Assembly (NCBI GenBank): GCA_002387845.1
Contig: DGLB01000055.1
Location: forward strand, 1-35,463
Source of the DNA: Stenotrophomonas maltophilia
GTDB taxonomy: Bacteria > Pseudomonadota > Gammaproteobacteria > Xanthomonadales > Xanthomonadaceae
DNA length: 35,463 nucleotides
Reading direction: 5' to 3'
The translations under genes and the position numbers were made by a program. The notes beneath the pieces are model-generated. The model was not told where the DNA came from. It saw only the letters and a list, made by a program, of their open reading frames with translations, and did no database searches. Below are positions 26,801 through 34,160 of this stretch, piece after piece. Positions within the stretch are counted from its first letter, which is position 1. The number at the start of each line of letters is the position of its first letter.

Positions 26801-26910
26801 TGCGCCAGCCGCTCGGGATCGCGATTGTGGGCGGGCTGCTGGTCAGCCAGTGGCTGACCTTGTACACCACGCCGGCGATCTATCTGGCGTTGTCGAAGCT
26901 GCGTCGATAG
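23851..26910 (+). CDS. smeK: RND multidrug efflux permease (SmeK/MdtC-like)
   Basis: The 1019-residue second RND subunit, related to the first but clearly different in sequence. Proton-relay residues D405 and D406 (VLVVDDAIVVLENI) and K925 (VVMKNTILIIDF) are intact. The GTG at 23851 is chosen as start because it overlaps the preceding TGA (GTGA) and gives MSPLSRLIGWFVLHPVATT, the normal RND N-terminus; an upstream in-frame ATG at 23830 would add seven residues inside smeJ. The outer-membrane channel is missing from the operon, so a TolC homologue encoded elsewhere is presumably used. In S. maltophilia the SmeIJK pump has been linked to aminoglycoside, tetracycline and detergent tolerance. Confidence 0.95.
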   Translation: MSPLSRLIGWFVLHPVATTLLAVAVVLAGLLGLRLLPVAPLPQVDYPAINVRASLPGASPESMAANVATPLERALGTLPGLTRIDSASTQGSTQVELQFELGVDVDSAAREVQAAINASRAQLPSGMPGMPQYHKVNPSQAPILALALSSDSLSPGQVYDVASTVIAQKLAQIPGVGEVQVGGSSLPAVRVSLDPNALNQYRIALDDVAAAIRNANALKPLGSVASGSQHWQLDATLQLRTAAEYRDLIVALRDGRPVFLRDVATVGEGVEDRYASGFHNERPAVLVIVSRQPDANIIETVDAITTQMDTLQALLPASVDMHLVMDRSPVIRATLREAELTLVLAIALVVLVVLVFLGHWRAALIPSAAIPVSLLGALAVIALLGFSLNTLSLMALIVAAVLVVDDAIVVLENIARHRELGASPLQAALRGAGEVGATLLSMNIALAVVFVSILFLDDFVERLFREFSLTLVAAMGVSLLVSLSLTPMLCARLLGAPRDAPGNRLQRAGTAMFERLRNAYVHGLARMLRWLAVPLLLFVAVIGLNVWLFQQVPKGIVPKQDTAQLRGFARGDDGLSFQVMQPKIDAYRKLLLADPAISDIIGYVGGRNGVNNAFIMIKMKPLSERRVSSQQVIDRLRANLPKIPGGGLFLWVDQDIKLEGGGDSGQYEFQLLSADLEPLREWAPKVSEALRALPELVDVESQGDQGMRQVVLDIDRDAAARLGVDMRMIASVLNNAFSQRQVATLYDTLNQYRVVMELDPRYTQDPTTLEQIHVIGKDGQRLPLSAVASWRYGMAPDRIYHSQQFASIWIEFALAPGVSLDQAVQAIDRAMAGIMLPTHVQARLGGEAGGLEQLRSRQLWLVLGAMLAVYLVLGILYESAVLPLAILSTLPSAGVGALLALIAFGNELNLISLLGLFLLVGVVMKNTILIIDFALSAERGRGLSPYDAVLEAARLRFRPILMTSAAALLGCLPLMLATGEGWEMRQPLGIAIVGGLLVSQWLTLYTTPAIYLALSKLRR

Positions 26911-26923
26911 CCCACCCGTGTTG

Positions 26924-26963
26924 GGCCGGGCCATGCCCGGCAGCGGGGCAAGCCCCGCTCTAC
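26924..26963. repeat. SMAG-type repeat pair after the RND operon
   Basis: GCCGGGC/GCCCGGC with an AT-type loop (26924-26941; its GTAG tag is degenerate) next to GCGGGGC/GCCCCGC ending in CTAC (26943-26963). It sits between the convergent smeK and DAHP synthase genes. Confidence 0.75.
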
Positions 26964-27013
26964 GTGGCAACCCGATCCGCCACGCGTCCGTGCCCGGACG
27001 CGCCGATCCTGGA

Positions 27014-28087
27014 TTACGCCGCCTCGCTCAACCGCGCCGCACGGCGCGCGCGCACTGCCTGCGCCAGGCTTTCCAGGACCTCCAGCGAGGTGTCCCAGCC
27101 GATGCAGCCATCGGTGATGCTCTGCCCGTAAACCAGCGGCTGGCCTTCCACCAGATCCTGGCGGCCAGCGACCAGATGGCTCTCCACCATCACGCCCACG
27201 ATGCGCTGCTCACCCGCCGCCAGCTGCGCATTGATGTCGGCAATCACCTTGGGCTGGTTTTCCGGATTCTTGCTGCTGTTGGCGTGGCTCGCATCAATCA
27301 TCAAGCGCGCCGGCAGCTTGGCTTTACCCAGCACCTGGCTGGCAGCCTCCACGTTCTCTGCGTCGAAGTTAGGCACTTTGCCGCCACGCAGAATCACATG
27401 GCAGTCCGGGTTGCCGGCGGTGGCCACGATGGCGGTGTCGCCCTGCTTGGTTACCGACAGGAAGTGATGCGGGTTGGATGCGGCACCCACCGCGTCAGCG
27501 GCGATCTTGATGTTGCCGTCGGTGCCGTTCTTGAAGCCGACCGGGCAGGACAGCCCGGAGGCCAGCTCACGATGCACCTGGCTTTCGGTGGTGCGCGCAC
27601 CAATTGCGCCCCAGGCCACAAGGTCCGCGATGTACTGCGGCGAGATCACGTCCAGGAATTCCACGCCAGCCGGCAGGCCGAGCTTGTTGATGTCGCGCAG
27701 CAGCCCGCGCGCAATGCGCAGGCCCTTGTTGATCTGGAAGCTGCCGTCCAGGTCCGGATCGTTGATCAGCCCCTTCCAGCCCACCGTGGTACGCGGCTTT
27801 TCGAAGTACACGCGCATGACGATTTCCAGGTCATCGGCGTAGGCATCGCGCAACGGCTTCAGGCGCTGGGCGTACTCGATGGCGGCCACCGGGTCGTGGA
27901 TCGAGCACGGCCCGATCACCACGGCCAGGCGGTCGTCACGGCCGTGCAGGATCTCGTGCAGGCGGGCGCGTGAGGCGCTGACGGTGTCGGAGGCTTCATC
28001 GTCACAGGGCAGCATGGACAGCAGCTGCGCCGGCGGGGTCAGCGGTTCGATGTTGCGGATGCGAAGGTCGTCGGTGTGCGGGGGCAT
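27014..28087 (-). CDS. aroG: 3-deoxy-7-phosphoheptulonate (DAHP) synthase, class I
   Basis: Condenses phosphoenolpyruvate with erythrose 4-phosphate, the committed step of aromatic amino acid synthesis. The 357-residue protein matches the AroF/G/H length. Active-site motifs are present: VVIGPCSIHD near the start (metal-binding Cys), EKPRTTVGWKGLINDP, the Arg in GARTTESQVHRE, NPDCHVILRGG, the metal His in DASHANSSK, and SITDGCIGW near the end. The start at 28087 (MPPHTDD) has AGGAG about ten bases upstream; the in-frame extension upstream crosses the leader terminator and is not expected to be translated. A leader peptide with seven aromatic residues and a terminator precede it, so it is probably controlled by attenuation. 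Which aromatic acid inhibits the enzyme cannot be told here. Confidence 0.95.
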   Translation of the reverse strand: MPPHTDDLRIRNIEPLTPPAQLLSMLPCDDEASDTVSASRARLHEILHGRDDRLAVVIGPCSIHDPVAAIEYAQRLKPLRDAYADDLEIVMRVYFEKPRTTVGWKGLINDPDLDGSFQINKGLRIARGLLRDINKLGLPAGVEFLDVISPQYIADLVAWGAIGARTTESQVHRELASGLSCPVGFKNGTDGNIKIAADAVGAASNPHHFLSVTKQGDTAIVATAGNPDCHVILRGGKVPNFDAENVEAASQVLGKAKLPARLMIDASHANSSKNPENQPKVIADINAQLAAGEQRIVGVMVESHLVAGRQDLVEGQPLVYGQSITDGCIGWDTSLEVLESLAQAVRARRAARLSEAA

Positions 28088-28130
28088 GGGGGTAAGGCTC
28101 CTGGGTGTGGGGTCCCAGCGCAGCGGCAAC

Positions 28131-28158
28131 AAAAAAGCCGCCAGGTGCGCTGGCGGCT
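28131..28158 (-). terminator. Intrinsic terminator of the DAHP synthase leader (attenuator)
   Basis: On the minus strand AGCCGCCAG (28158-28150), a five-base loop and CTGGCGGCT form a perfect 9-bp GC-rich stem followed by six T residues (28136-28131). It lies about 45 bases upstream of the DAHP synthase start and about 25 bases after the leader peptide stop codon. Termination here would prevent expression of the gene. Confidence 0.9.
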
Positions 28159-28210
28159 TTCGGGTATGCGTCTGAAGTTTCTTCAGGGTGAGCGCATGCC
28201 TTCCTCCGCC
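28152..28210 (-). promoter_or_regulatory. Alternative antiterminator structure of the leader
   Basis: GGCGG (28210-28206) can pair with CCGCC (28156-28152) of the terminator's first arm, and ATGCG (28197-28193) with CGCAT (28170-28166). The enclosed CTGAAG/CTTCAG hairpin overlaps the leader stop codon. Forming this fold removes the terminator's first arm, so the two structures exclude each other. Confidence 0.7.
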
Positions 28211-28263
28211 GGTGGCTTCGGAAAGTAATACCAAAAGTAAAAGCTGGCACGGGATGCGTTCAT
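28183..28263 (-). CDS. Aromatic leader peptide (26 aa) of DAHP synthase
   Basis: A 27-codon ORF with ATG at 28263 and TGA at 28185-28183. Residues 8-14 are F-Y-F-W-Y-Y-F, seven aromatic codons in a row (28242-28222), followed by PKPPAEEG and ending MRSP. This composition is far from random and is what a ribosome-stalling leader peptide sensing charged tRNA-Phe, tRNA-Tyr and tRNA-Trp would look like. The stop codon lies in a small hairpin, and antiterminator and terminator elements follow at the expected distances. No Shine-Dalgarno is seen before the ATG; a candidate -10 element ends nine bases upstream, so the RNA could be leaderless. An in-frame ATG at 28197 with AGGAAGG upstream would encode only MRSP. 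Confidence 0.85.
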   Translation of the reverse strand: MNASRASFYFWYYFPKPPAEEGMRSP

Positions 28264-28272
28264 TGGAGGCTA

Positions 28273-28302
28273 TTGATAGCACAGCGATTCGGACGCTGCC
28301 AA
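28273..28302 (-). promoter_or_regulatory. Candidate promoter of the DAHP synthase leader
   Basis: TTGGCA (28302-28297), an 18-base spacer ending TGC, and TATCAA (28278-28273) form a sigma-70 promoter with an extended -10. The predicted start (about 28266-28262) falls at or just before the leader peptide ATG. Confidence 0.55.
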
Positions 28303-28361
28303 CTGTTACATTCGCAACTGCAACCCCCGTTCATCACCGTCACCTTTCCGGGAGTCCAAGC

Positions 28362-29516
28362 ATGCGCCGTGTTGTCCTGTTGTTGCTGACGCTGTTTCCG
28401 CTGGCCGTTTCGGCCGCCCCACCCCCCGTGCCCTCGCCGGCCGACATCGATGCCGAAGCCCAGCGCCTGATGCAGGCCGCCAACGCGCGCGGCATGGCCG
28501 TGGCGGTGATCGACAAAGGCAAGGTGGTGCACGTGGCCGCCTATGGCGTGCGCAACGCGGCGAACGAGCCGCTGCAGACCGACACCATCATGTACGCCGC
28601 GTCGCTCACCAAGATGGCGTTCGGTCACCTGGTCGCGCAGCTGGCGCAGGAAAAGGCGATCGATCTGGATACGGGCATTGCCGCGTATCTCGACAAGCCG
28701 CTGGCGGAGTACCCGGCGGAAAGAAAGTACGCCGATTATGGTCCATTGGCCGGCGACGAGCGCTGGCGAACGCTCACCCCACGCCTGCTGCTCAATCACA
28801 GCAGCGGCTTCGCCAACTTCGGCTTTCTTGAGCCGGATGGGAAGCTGCGCTTCCACTTCGACCCGGGCAGCCGCTATGCGTATTCCGGAGAAGGTTTGAT
28901 CCTGCTGCAGTTCGTGCTGGAGCGCGGCCAGGGCATGGACGTCGGCACATTGATGCAGCAGCGCGTGTTCGACCGCTTCGGCATGCCGCGCACCAGCATG
29001 ATCTGGCGCGAGGATTTCGCCGGCAATCTGGCCGATGGGTTCACCGCCGATGGCAGCAGCGAGCCGCATGACGAGCGCAGCCGGGTGCGGGCGGCAGGGT
29101 CGATGGATACGACCATTGCCGACATGGGCAACTTCGCGGCGGGCTATGTGCGCGGTGAAGGTTTGTCGAAAGCGATGCGCCGCGAGGTGGTGCGGCCGCA
29201 GCTGCCCATCACCACCATCAGCCAGTTCCCCACTCTGCAGCCGGAGCTGCCGGCGGCGCAGCAGCGCCGGGATCTGGCGGCCGGGCTGGGCGTGGTGACG
29301 TTCAGCGGGCCGCAGGGGCCGGGGTTCTACAAGGGCGGGCACGACGATGCGGTGGGCAACACACTGGTGTGCGTGGAGCGCGGACAGCGCTGCGTGGTGA
29401 TTCTTGGGAACGATGTGCGGGCGGAGGCGGCGTTTCCGTCGCTGGTGCGGTTCGTGCTGGGGGAAACGGGCGTGCCGTGGGAATGGGAGTACGGGAAGAA
29501 GGTGTTCGTACGGTAG
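28362..29516 (+). CDS. Serine hydrolase, class C beta-lactamase-like family
   Basis: A 384-residue secreted protein with signal peptide MRRVVLLLLTLFPLAVSAAPP. It has the SxxK nucleophile motif (AASLTKM, about residue 88 onward), a YSG motif (SRYAYSGEG) in place of YxN, and KGGHDD near the C-terminus replacing the KTG/HxG box. This combination is usual for periplasmic esterases, D-aminopeptidase-like or peptidase relatives of AmpC (PF00144 type), not for drug-hydrolysing enzymes. The substrate is unknown. The ATG at 28362 places the signal sequence at the N-terminus. The gene is divergent from DAHP synthase and ends at a bidirectional terminator shared with groEL. Confidence 0.9.
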   Translation: MRRVVLLLLTLFPLAVSAAPPPVPSPADIDAEAQRLMQAANARGMAVAVIDKGKVVHVAAYGVRNAANEPLQTDTIMYAASLTKMAFGHLVAQLAQEKAIDLDTGIAAYLDKPLAEYPAERKYADYGPLAGDERWRTLTPRLLLNHSSGFANFGFLEPDGKLRFHFDPGSRYAYSGEGLILLQFVLERGQGMDVGTLMQQRVFDRFGMPRTSMIWREDFAGNLADGFTADGSSEPHDERSRVRAAGSMDTTIADMGNFAAGYVRGEGLSKAMRREVVRPQLPITTISQFPTLQPELPAAQQRRDLAAGLGVVTFSGPQGPGFYKGGHDDAVGNTLVCVERGQRCVVILGNDVRAEAAFPSLVRFVLGETGVPWEWEYGKKVFVR

Positions 29517-29534
29517 CGCGATAGCGGCGTCCAT

Positions 29535-29565
29535 AAAAAAACCCCGCCTTTCAGCGGGGTTTTTC
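29535..29565. terminator. Bidirectional intrinsic terminator
   Basis: An A-tract, a CCCCGC/GCGGGG stem with a short loop, and TTTTT. The symmetric A and T tracts serve both the serine hydrolase (+) and the groESL operon (-), which converge here. Confidence 0.92.
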
Positions 29566-29601
29566 TAATGCATCGCGACGGGTATCGCGGGTGCGTGGAC
29601 C

Positions 29602-31248
<1,647 letters not shown>

Positions 31249-31282
31249 TGCGATTACCTTCTATGTGTATTTGGAAACGGGA

Positions 31283-31570
31283 TCAGCCGATGACGGCCAG
31301 CACGTCGTCTTCGCGCAGCACCTTGTACTCGATGCCGTCTGCCTTGTAGGTGCTGCCGGCGTACTGGCCGTAGATCACCTTGTCGCCCACCTTCAGGGCC
31401 GGCGCGCGCACGCTGCCGTTGTCCAGCGGCTTGCCCGGGCCCACGGCCACGACTTCACCCTTGGTGGACTTTTCCTTGGCCGAATCCGGGATCACGATGC
31501 CGCCGGCCGAAATTTCGTCGGCTTCGATCGGCTTGACCACGACGCGGTCGTGAAGCGGCTTGATGCTCAT
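31283..31570 (-). CDS. groS: Co-chaperonin GroES (Hsp10)
   Basis: The 95-residue heptameric lid of GroEL. It starts MSIKPLHDRVVVKP, contains the mobile loop region (AGGIVIPDSAKEKSTKGEVVAVGPG) with the IVIPD motif that binds the GroEL apical domain, and ends ILREDDVLAVIG-like (VLREDDVLAVIG). It is the first gene of the groESL operon. The ATG at 31570 has AGAGG upstream. Transcription likely comes from a sigma-32-type promoter at 31684-31711 and possibly from a second promoter near the CIRCE-like element. Confidence 0.98.
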   Translation of the reverse strand: MSIKPLHDRVVVKPIEADEISAGGIVIPDSAKEKSTKGEVVAVGPGKPLDNGSVRAPALKVGDKVIYGQYAGSTYKADGIEYKVLREDDVLAVIG

Positions 31571-31616
31571 GAGTGACCTCTTAAGTTATTGATTGGTCTA
31601 AAAAAGTCTGGCGATG

Positions 31617-31643
31617 TTAGCACTCGCCCCAGGCGACTGCCAG
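31617..31643 (-). promoter_or_regulatory. CIRCE-like element (HrcA operator), one arm degenerate
   Basis: TTAGCACTC (31617-31625) is a perfect CIRCE left arm. After exactly nine bases GACTGCCAG matches the right arm GAGTGCTAA at six of nine positions. On the minus strand TGCTAACAT within it could serve as an extended -10. Located 47 bases upstream of groES. Confidence 0.7.
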
Positions 31644-31653
31644 CACCGCTCGC

Positions 31654-31674
31654 AAAAAAGCCCGGCATTCCGGG
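31654..31674 (-). terminator. Terminator-like hairpin between the heat-shock promoter and groES
   Basis: On the minus strand CCCGG, loop AATG, CCGGG, then C and TTTTTT. The stem is only 5 bp, but GC-only and followed by six T. It would be transcribed right after the predicted sigma-32 start. It could also be the 3' end of an unseen upstream minus-strand transcript. Confidence 0.5.
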
Positions 31675-31683
31675 ACAGGGCAG

Positions 31684-31711
31684 AGATGGTGCTGTCCCCC
31701 ACCCTTTCAAG
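31684..31711 (-). promoter_or_regulatory. Sigma-32-type heat-shock promoter of groESL
   Basis: CTTGAAA (31711-31705, within CCCTTGAAA), a 13-base spacer and CACCATCT (31691-31684). The consensus is CTTGAAA, 13-15 bases, CCCCATNT, so only one position differs. It is oriented toward groES. Confidence 0.75.
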
Positions 31712-31887
31712 GGTCGATTACGAACTTTTTTGTCGCAGGCAGCCCGATCCGGCAGGTTCGGCGGCACTCCGATCAAATAAACCGCCAATTTCTTGACGCA
31801 GGTCGCACTGTGTAGTGCCGATTGCGACATTCCGTCATCTGGATTGGCTAGATTCGCCCGGCACAACCCAATCACAAGGAGTGGTAG

Positions 31888-33684
31888 ATGAGGTTACCGA
31901 GCCCGCTTTTCCTGGCCTGTGTCGTTGCCCTGGCCGCCACCAGCCCCGCCCGCGCCGACGTATTCATCAACGAACTGCATTACGACGACAGCACCCCGGC
32001 CGGGGACGTCGGCGAAGCCATCGAGGTGGTCGCCACCGGCGGCGAAGACCTCAGCACCTATCGGCTGTACCTGTACAACGGCAGCACGCCCTCGGCGGCG
32101 ACCGTGTATGCCAACAATCCGGTGCCGGCCGGCACCGCCGCCAGCTGCGGCAGCGCCCGCATCGCCACGGTGACCTACCCCACCAACGGCATCCAGAACG
32201 GGTCCAACGACGGCATCGCCCTGGTCGACGCCAGCGGCACCGTGGTCCAGTTCATCAGTTACGAAGGCACCATCACCGCCTCGGGCGGACCTGCCGCCGG
32301 GCTGACCAGCCAGAACATCCCGGTCAGCGAAAGCAACAGCACCGCACCGGGCACCTCGCTGCAGCTCACCGGCAGCGGAAGCCAGTACAGTCACTTCACC
32401 TGGGCCCCGTCGGCCGCGCAGACCTTCGGGGCCTGCAACAACGGCCAGACCTTCAGCGGCAGCGGTGGCGGCACCGGCCCGAACACCCCGCCGTCGGTGA
32501 AGACCACGACGCCCGAACAGGGCTCGACCACCTTCCCGGCCGCAGCCGACCTGGCCGTCACCTTCAGTGAGTCGGTCACCGTCAGCAGCGGCGCGTTCAC
32601 GCTCAGCTGCGGCACGTCCGGCACGGTCCCCCTTGCCCACGCCACCACCGGCACCACCTTCACCCTGTCCACCAACACCGCGCTGGTCGCCGGGGAAGCC
32701 TGCCGCTTCGACATCCGCGCGGCCCGCATCAAGGACGCGCAGGGCGCGCGCCCGGCCGCGGACACCCGCATCGCCTTCAATGTCGCCACCGGCGGTGGCG
32801 GTGGCGATCCGGGCCCCGACCCGGATCCGGGCAGTTACTACTCGAAGGTGAACACCTCCAGCCCGAGCCAGCTGCGCTGCTCGCTGCACGAAACGATCAA
32901 GGGCCACACCGCGTATCCCTACAGCGGCTCGGGCACCAGCACCTGGACCATCCTGGAAATTGCCGACGAAGACCCCAACAACAGCGGCAAGATCCTGGAT
33001 GCCTACCGCAACCGCAGCTACACCAAGGTCAGTGACCGCGCGGGCACCGGCAGCGGGCTTACCTACAACCGTGAGCACACCTGGCCGAACTCGCTGGGTT
33101 TTGCCAGCACCACCGGTGACAAGGGCCTGCCGTATGCGCCCTACACCGACACCCACATGCTGTACCTGACCGATGCGCAGTGGAACGCCGACCGTGGCAA
33201 CAAGCCGTTCGCCAAGTGCGACGCGAACTGCGGCGAGCGTGCGACCGAAAACAACAACGGCCAGGGCGGCGGCAGTGGTGGATACCCGGGCAACTCCAAC
33301 TGGGTGCGCAGCCCCGATGGCAATACCGGTACGTTCGAGGTGTGGGGCCAGCGCAAGGGCGACATGGCGCGTGCTGTTATGTACATGGCCATTCGCTATG
33401 AAGGCGGCAAGGACGCAGCCACGGGCCAGAGCGAGCCGGACCTGGAGCTGACCGACGACCGCAGCAAGATCGTCAGGACCTCGTCCTCACCGGCCTACAT
33501 GGGCCTGCTGTCGACGCTGATCGACTGGCACCTGGCGGACCCGCCGAGTGCCGCCGAAAAGGCCCGGAATGAAGTGATTTTCAGCTTCCAGGGCAATCGC
33601 AACCCGTTCATCGACCATCCTGAATGGGCGACGCCGGCGTTGTTCACCTCGGCCAAGCCGGCGACCTGCCAGCTGGCTGAGTGA
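31888..33684 (+). CDS. Secreted endonuclease I family protein with N-terminal beta domains
   Basis: A 598-residue exported nuclease. A signal peptide (to about residue 23, ARA) is followed by a lamin-tail-like domain (DVFINELHYDD...GEAIEVVA, about 24-180). Next is an Ig-like SbsA/Big_5-type domain (SVKTTTPEQGSTTFPAAADLAVTFSE, about 205-305) and a Gly/Pro/Asp linker. The catalytic endonuclease I domain (about 320-590) carries NREHTWPNS with the likely catalytic His397, and cysteines (CDANC) for stability. The reaction is non-specific cleavage of DNA or RNA, useful for nutrient acquisition or matrix remodelling. AAGGAG lies seven bases before the ATG. Confidence 0.92.
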   Translation: MRLPSPLFLACVVALAATSPARADVFINELHYDDSTPAGDVGEAIEVVATGGEDLSTYRLYLYNGSTPSAATVYANNPVPAGTAASCGSARIATVTYPTNGIQNGSNDGIALVDASGTVVQFISYEGTITASGGPAAGLTSQNIPVSESNSTAPGTSLQLTGSGSQYSHFTWAPSAAQTFGACNNGQTFSGSGGGTGPNTPPSVKTTTPEQGSTTFPAAADLAVTFSESVTVSSGAFTLSCGTSGTVPLAHATTGTTFTLSTNTALVAGEACRFDIRAARIKDAQGARPAADTRIAFNVATGGGGGDPGPDPDPGSYYSKVNTSSPSQLRCSLHETIKGHTAYPYSGSGTSTWTILEIADEDPNNSGKILDAYRNRSYTKVSDRAGTGSGLTYNREHTWPNSLGFASTTGDKGLPYAPYTDTHMLYLTDAQWNADRGNKPFAKCDANCGERATENNNGQGGGSGGYPGNSNWVRSPDGNTGTFEVWGQRKGDMARAVMYMAIRYEGGKDAATGQSEPDLELTDDRSKIVRTSSSPAYMGLLSTLIDWHLADPPSAAEKARNEVIFSFQGNRNPFIDHPEWATPALFTSAKPATCQLAE

Positions 33685-33692
33685 GGCGTGAC

Positions 33693-33758
33693 GTGGTGCC
33701 GGGCCTGGCCCGGTGCTGCGGATTTTTGGGGGGGGCAGCCGGGCAAGCCCGGCGCTAC
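33693..33758. repeat. SMAG-type repeat pair upstream of cutA
   Basis: GTGG (degenerate GTAG) plus GCCGGGC/GGCCCGG hairpin (33693-33714), and a GCCGGGC/GCCCGGC hairpin ending in CTAC (33738-33758). A run of nine G residues lies between them (33728-33735 region). The pair separates the nuclease gene from cutA. Confidence 0.75.
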
Positions 33759-33821
33759 GGCATGGGCGATGCCGGTCGGCCACATTGGGACCGACCGGTA
33801 TCGGCATTACAATCGGCGGTC

Positions 33822-34160
33822 ATGTCGACCGCCGATTCCGTATTCATCCTGATGACCACCTGCCCTGACGCGGAAACCGCCGCGCAGTTGGCTGCGGCGT
33901 TGGTGGAGGAACGGCTGGCGGCCTGCGTCACCCGGCTGGACGGGGCGCAGTCGACGTACCGCTGGCAGGGCAAGGTCACCGAGGACCGCGAGGTCCAGCT
34001 GCTGATCAAGACCACCGGCGGCCGCCTGGACGCGGCCATCGCGCGCGTGTGCGCGCTGCATCCGTATGAACTCCCCGAGTGCATCGCGGTCGAAAGCCAC
34101 GCCGGCCTGCCGGCGTACCTGGATTGGATTCGGGCGCAGACCCGAGAGGACACTGATTGA
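33822..34160 (+). CDS. cutA: Divalent-cation tolerance protein CutA
   Basis: A 112-residue trimeric periplasm- or cytoplasm-located protein of the CutA1 family, linked to copper tolerance in E. coli. Family motifs are present: TTCPDAETAAQLAAALVEERLAACV, YRWQGKVTEDREVQLLIKT, and HPYELPECIAV near the end. Length matches the family. The ATG at 33822 is selected since upstream in-frame sequence lies in the SMAG repeats. The stop overlaps the dsbD start by one base (TGATG), and cutA-dsbD adjacency near groESL also occurs in E. coli, so an ancient operon is likely. Confidence 0.95.
   Translation: MSTADSVFILMTTCPDAETAAQLAAALVEERLAACVTRLDGAQSTYRWQGKVTEDREVQLLIKTTGGRLDAAIARVCALHPYELPECIAVESHAGLPAYLDWIRAQTREDTD

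Larger units (their letters stand above)
31571..31887. other. Intergenic region between groES and the nuclease gene
   Basis: A 317-base divergent region with no convincing ORF. From groES outward it holds a CIRCE-like element, a minus-strand terminator-like hairpin and a sigma-32-type promoter. Closer to the nuclease, GTCGCA occurs at 31732 and 31802 and its complement TGCGAC at 31823, a possible operator with a 15-base spacer in the last pair. The nuclease ribosome binding site AAGGAG is at 31876-31881. Confidence 0.6.

Noticed and set aside
20750..26910. A recent duplication of one RND gene
   Set aside because: The two pumps differ throughout, consistent with the ancient MdtB/MdtC-type split and not a recent copy.
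28002..28250. An alternative minus-strand leader frame of 82 codons over the DAHP synthase leader
   Set aside because: It runs through the terminator and into the DAHP synthase gene in another frame and has no clustered aromatic codons. The 26-codon frame fits the RNA structures much better.
28362..29516. A true beta-lactamase resistance gene
   Set aside because: The YSG and KGGHDD motifs differ from those of AmpC enzymes. The protein fits the broad serine hydrolase family instead.
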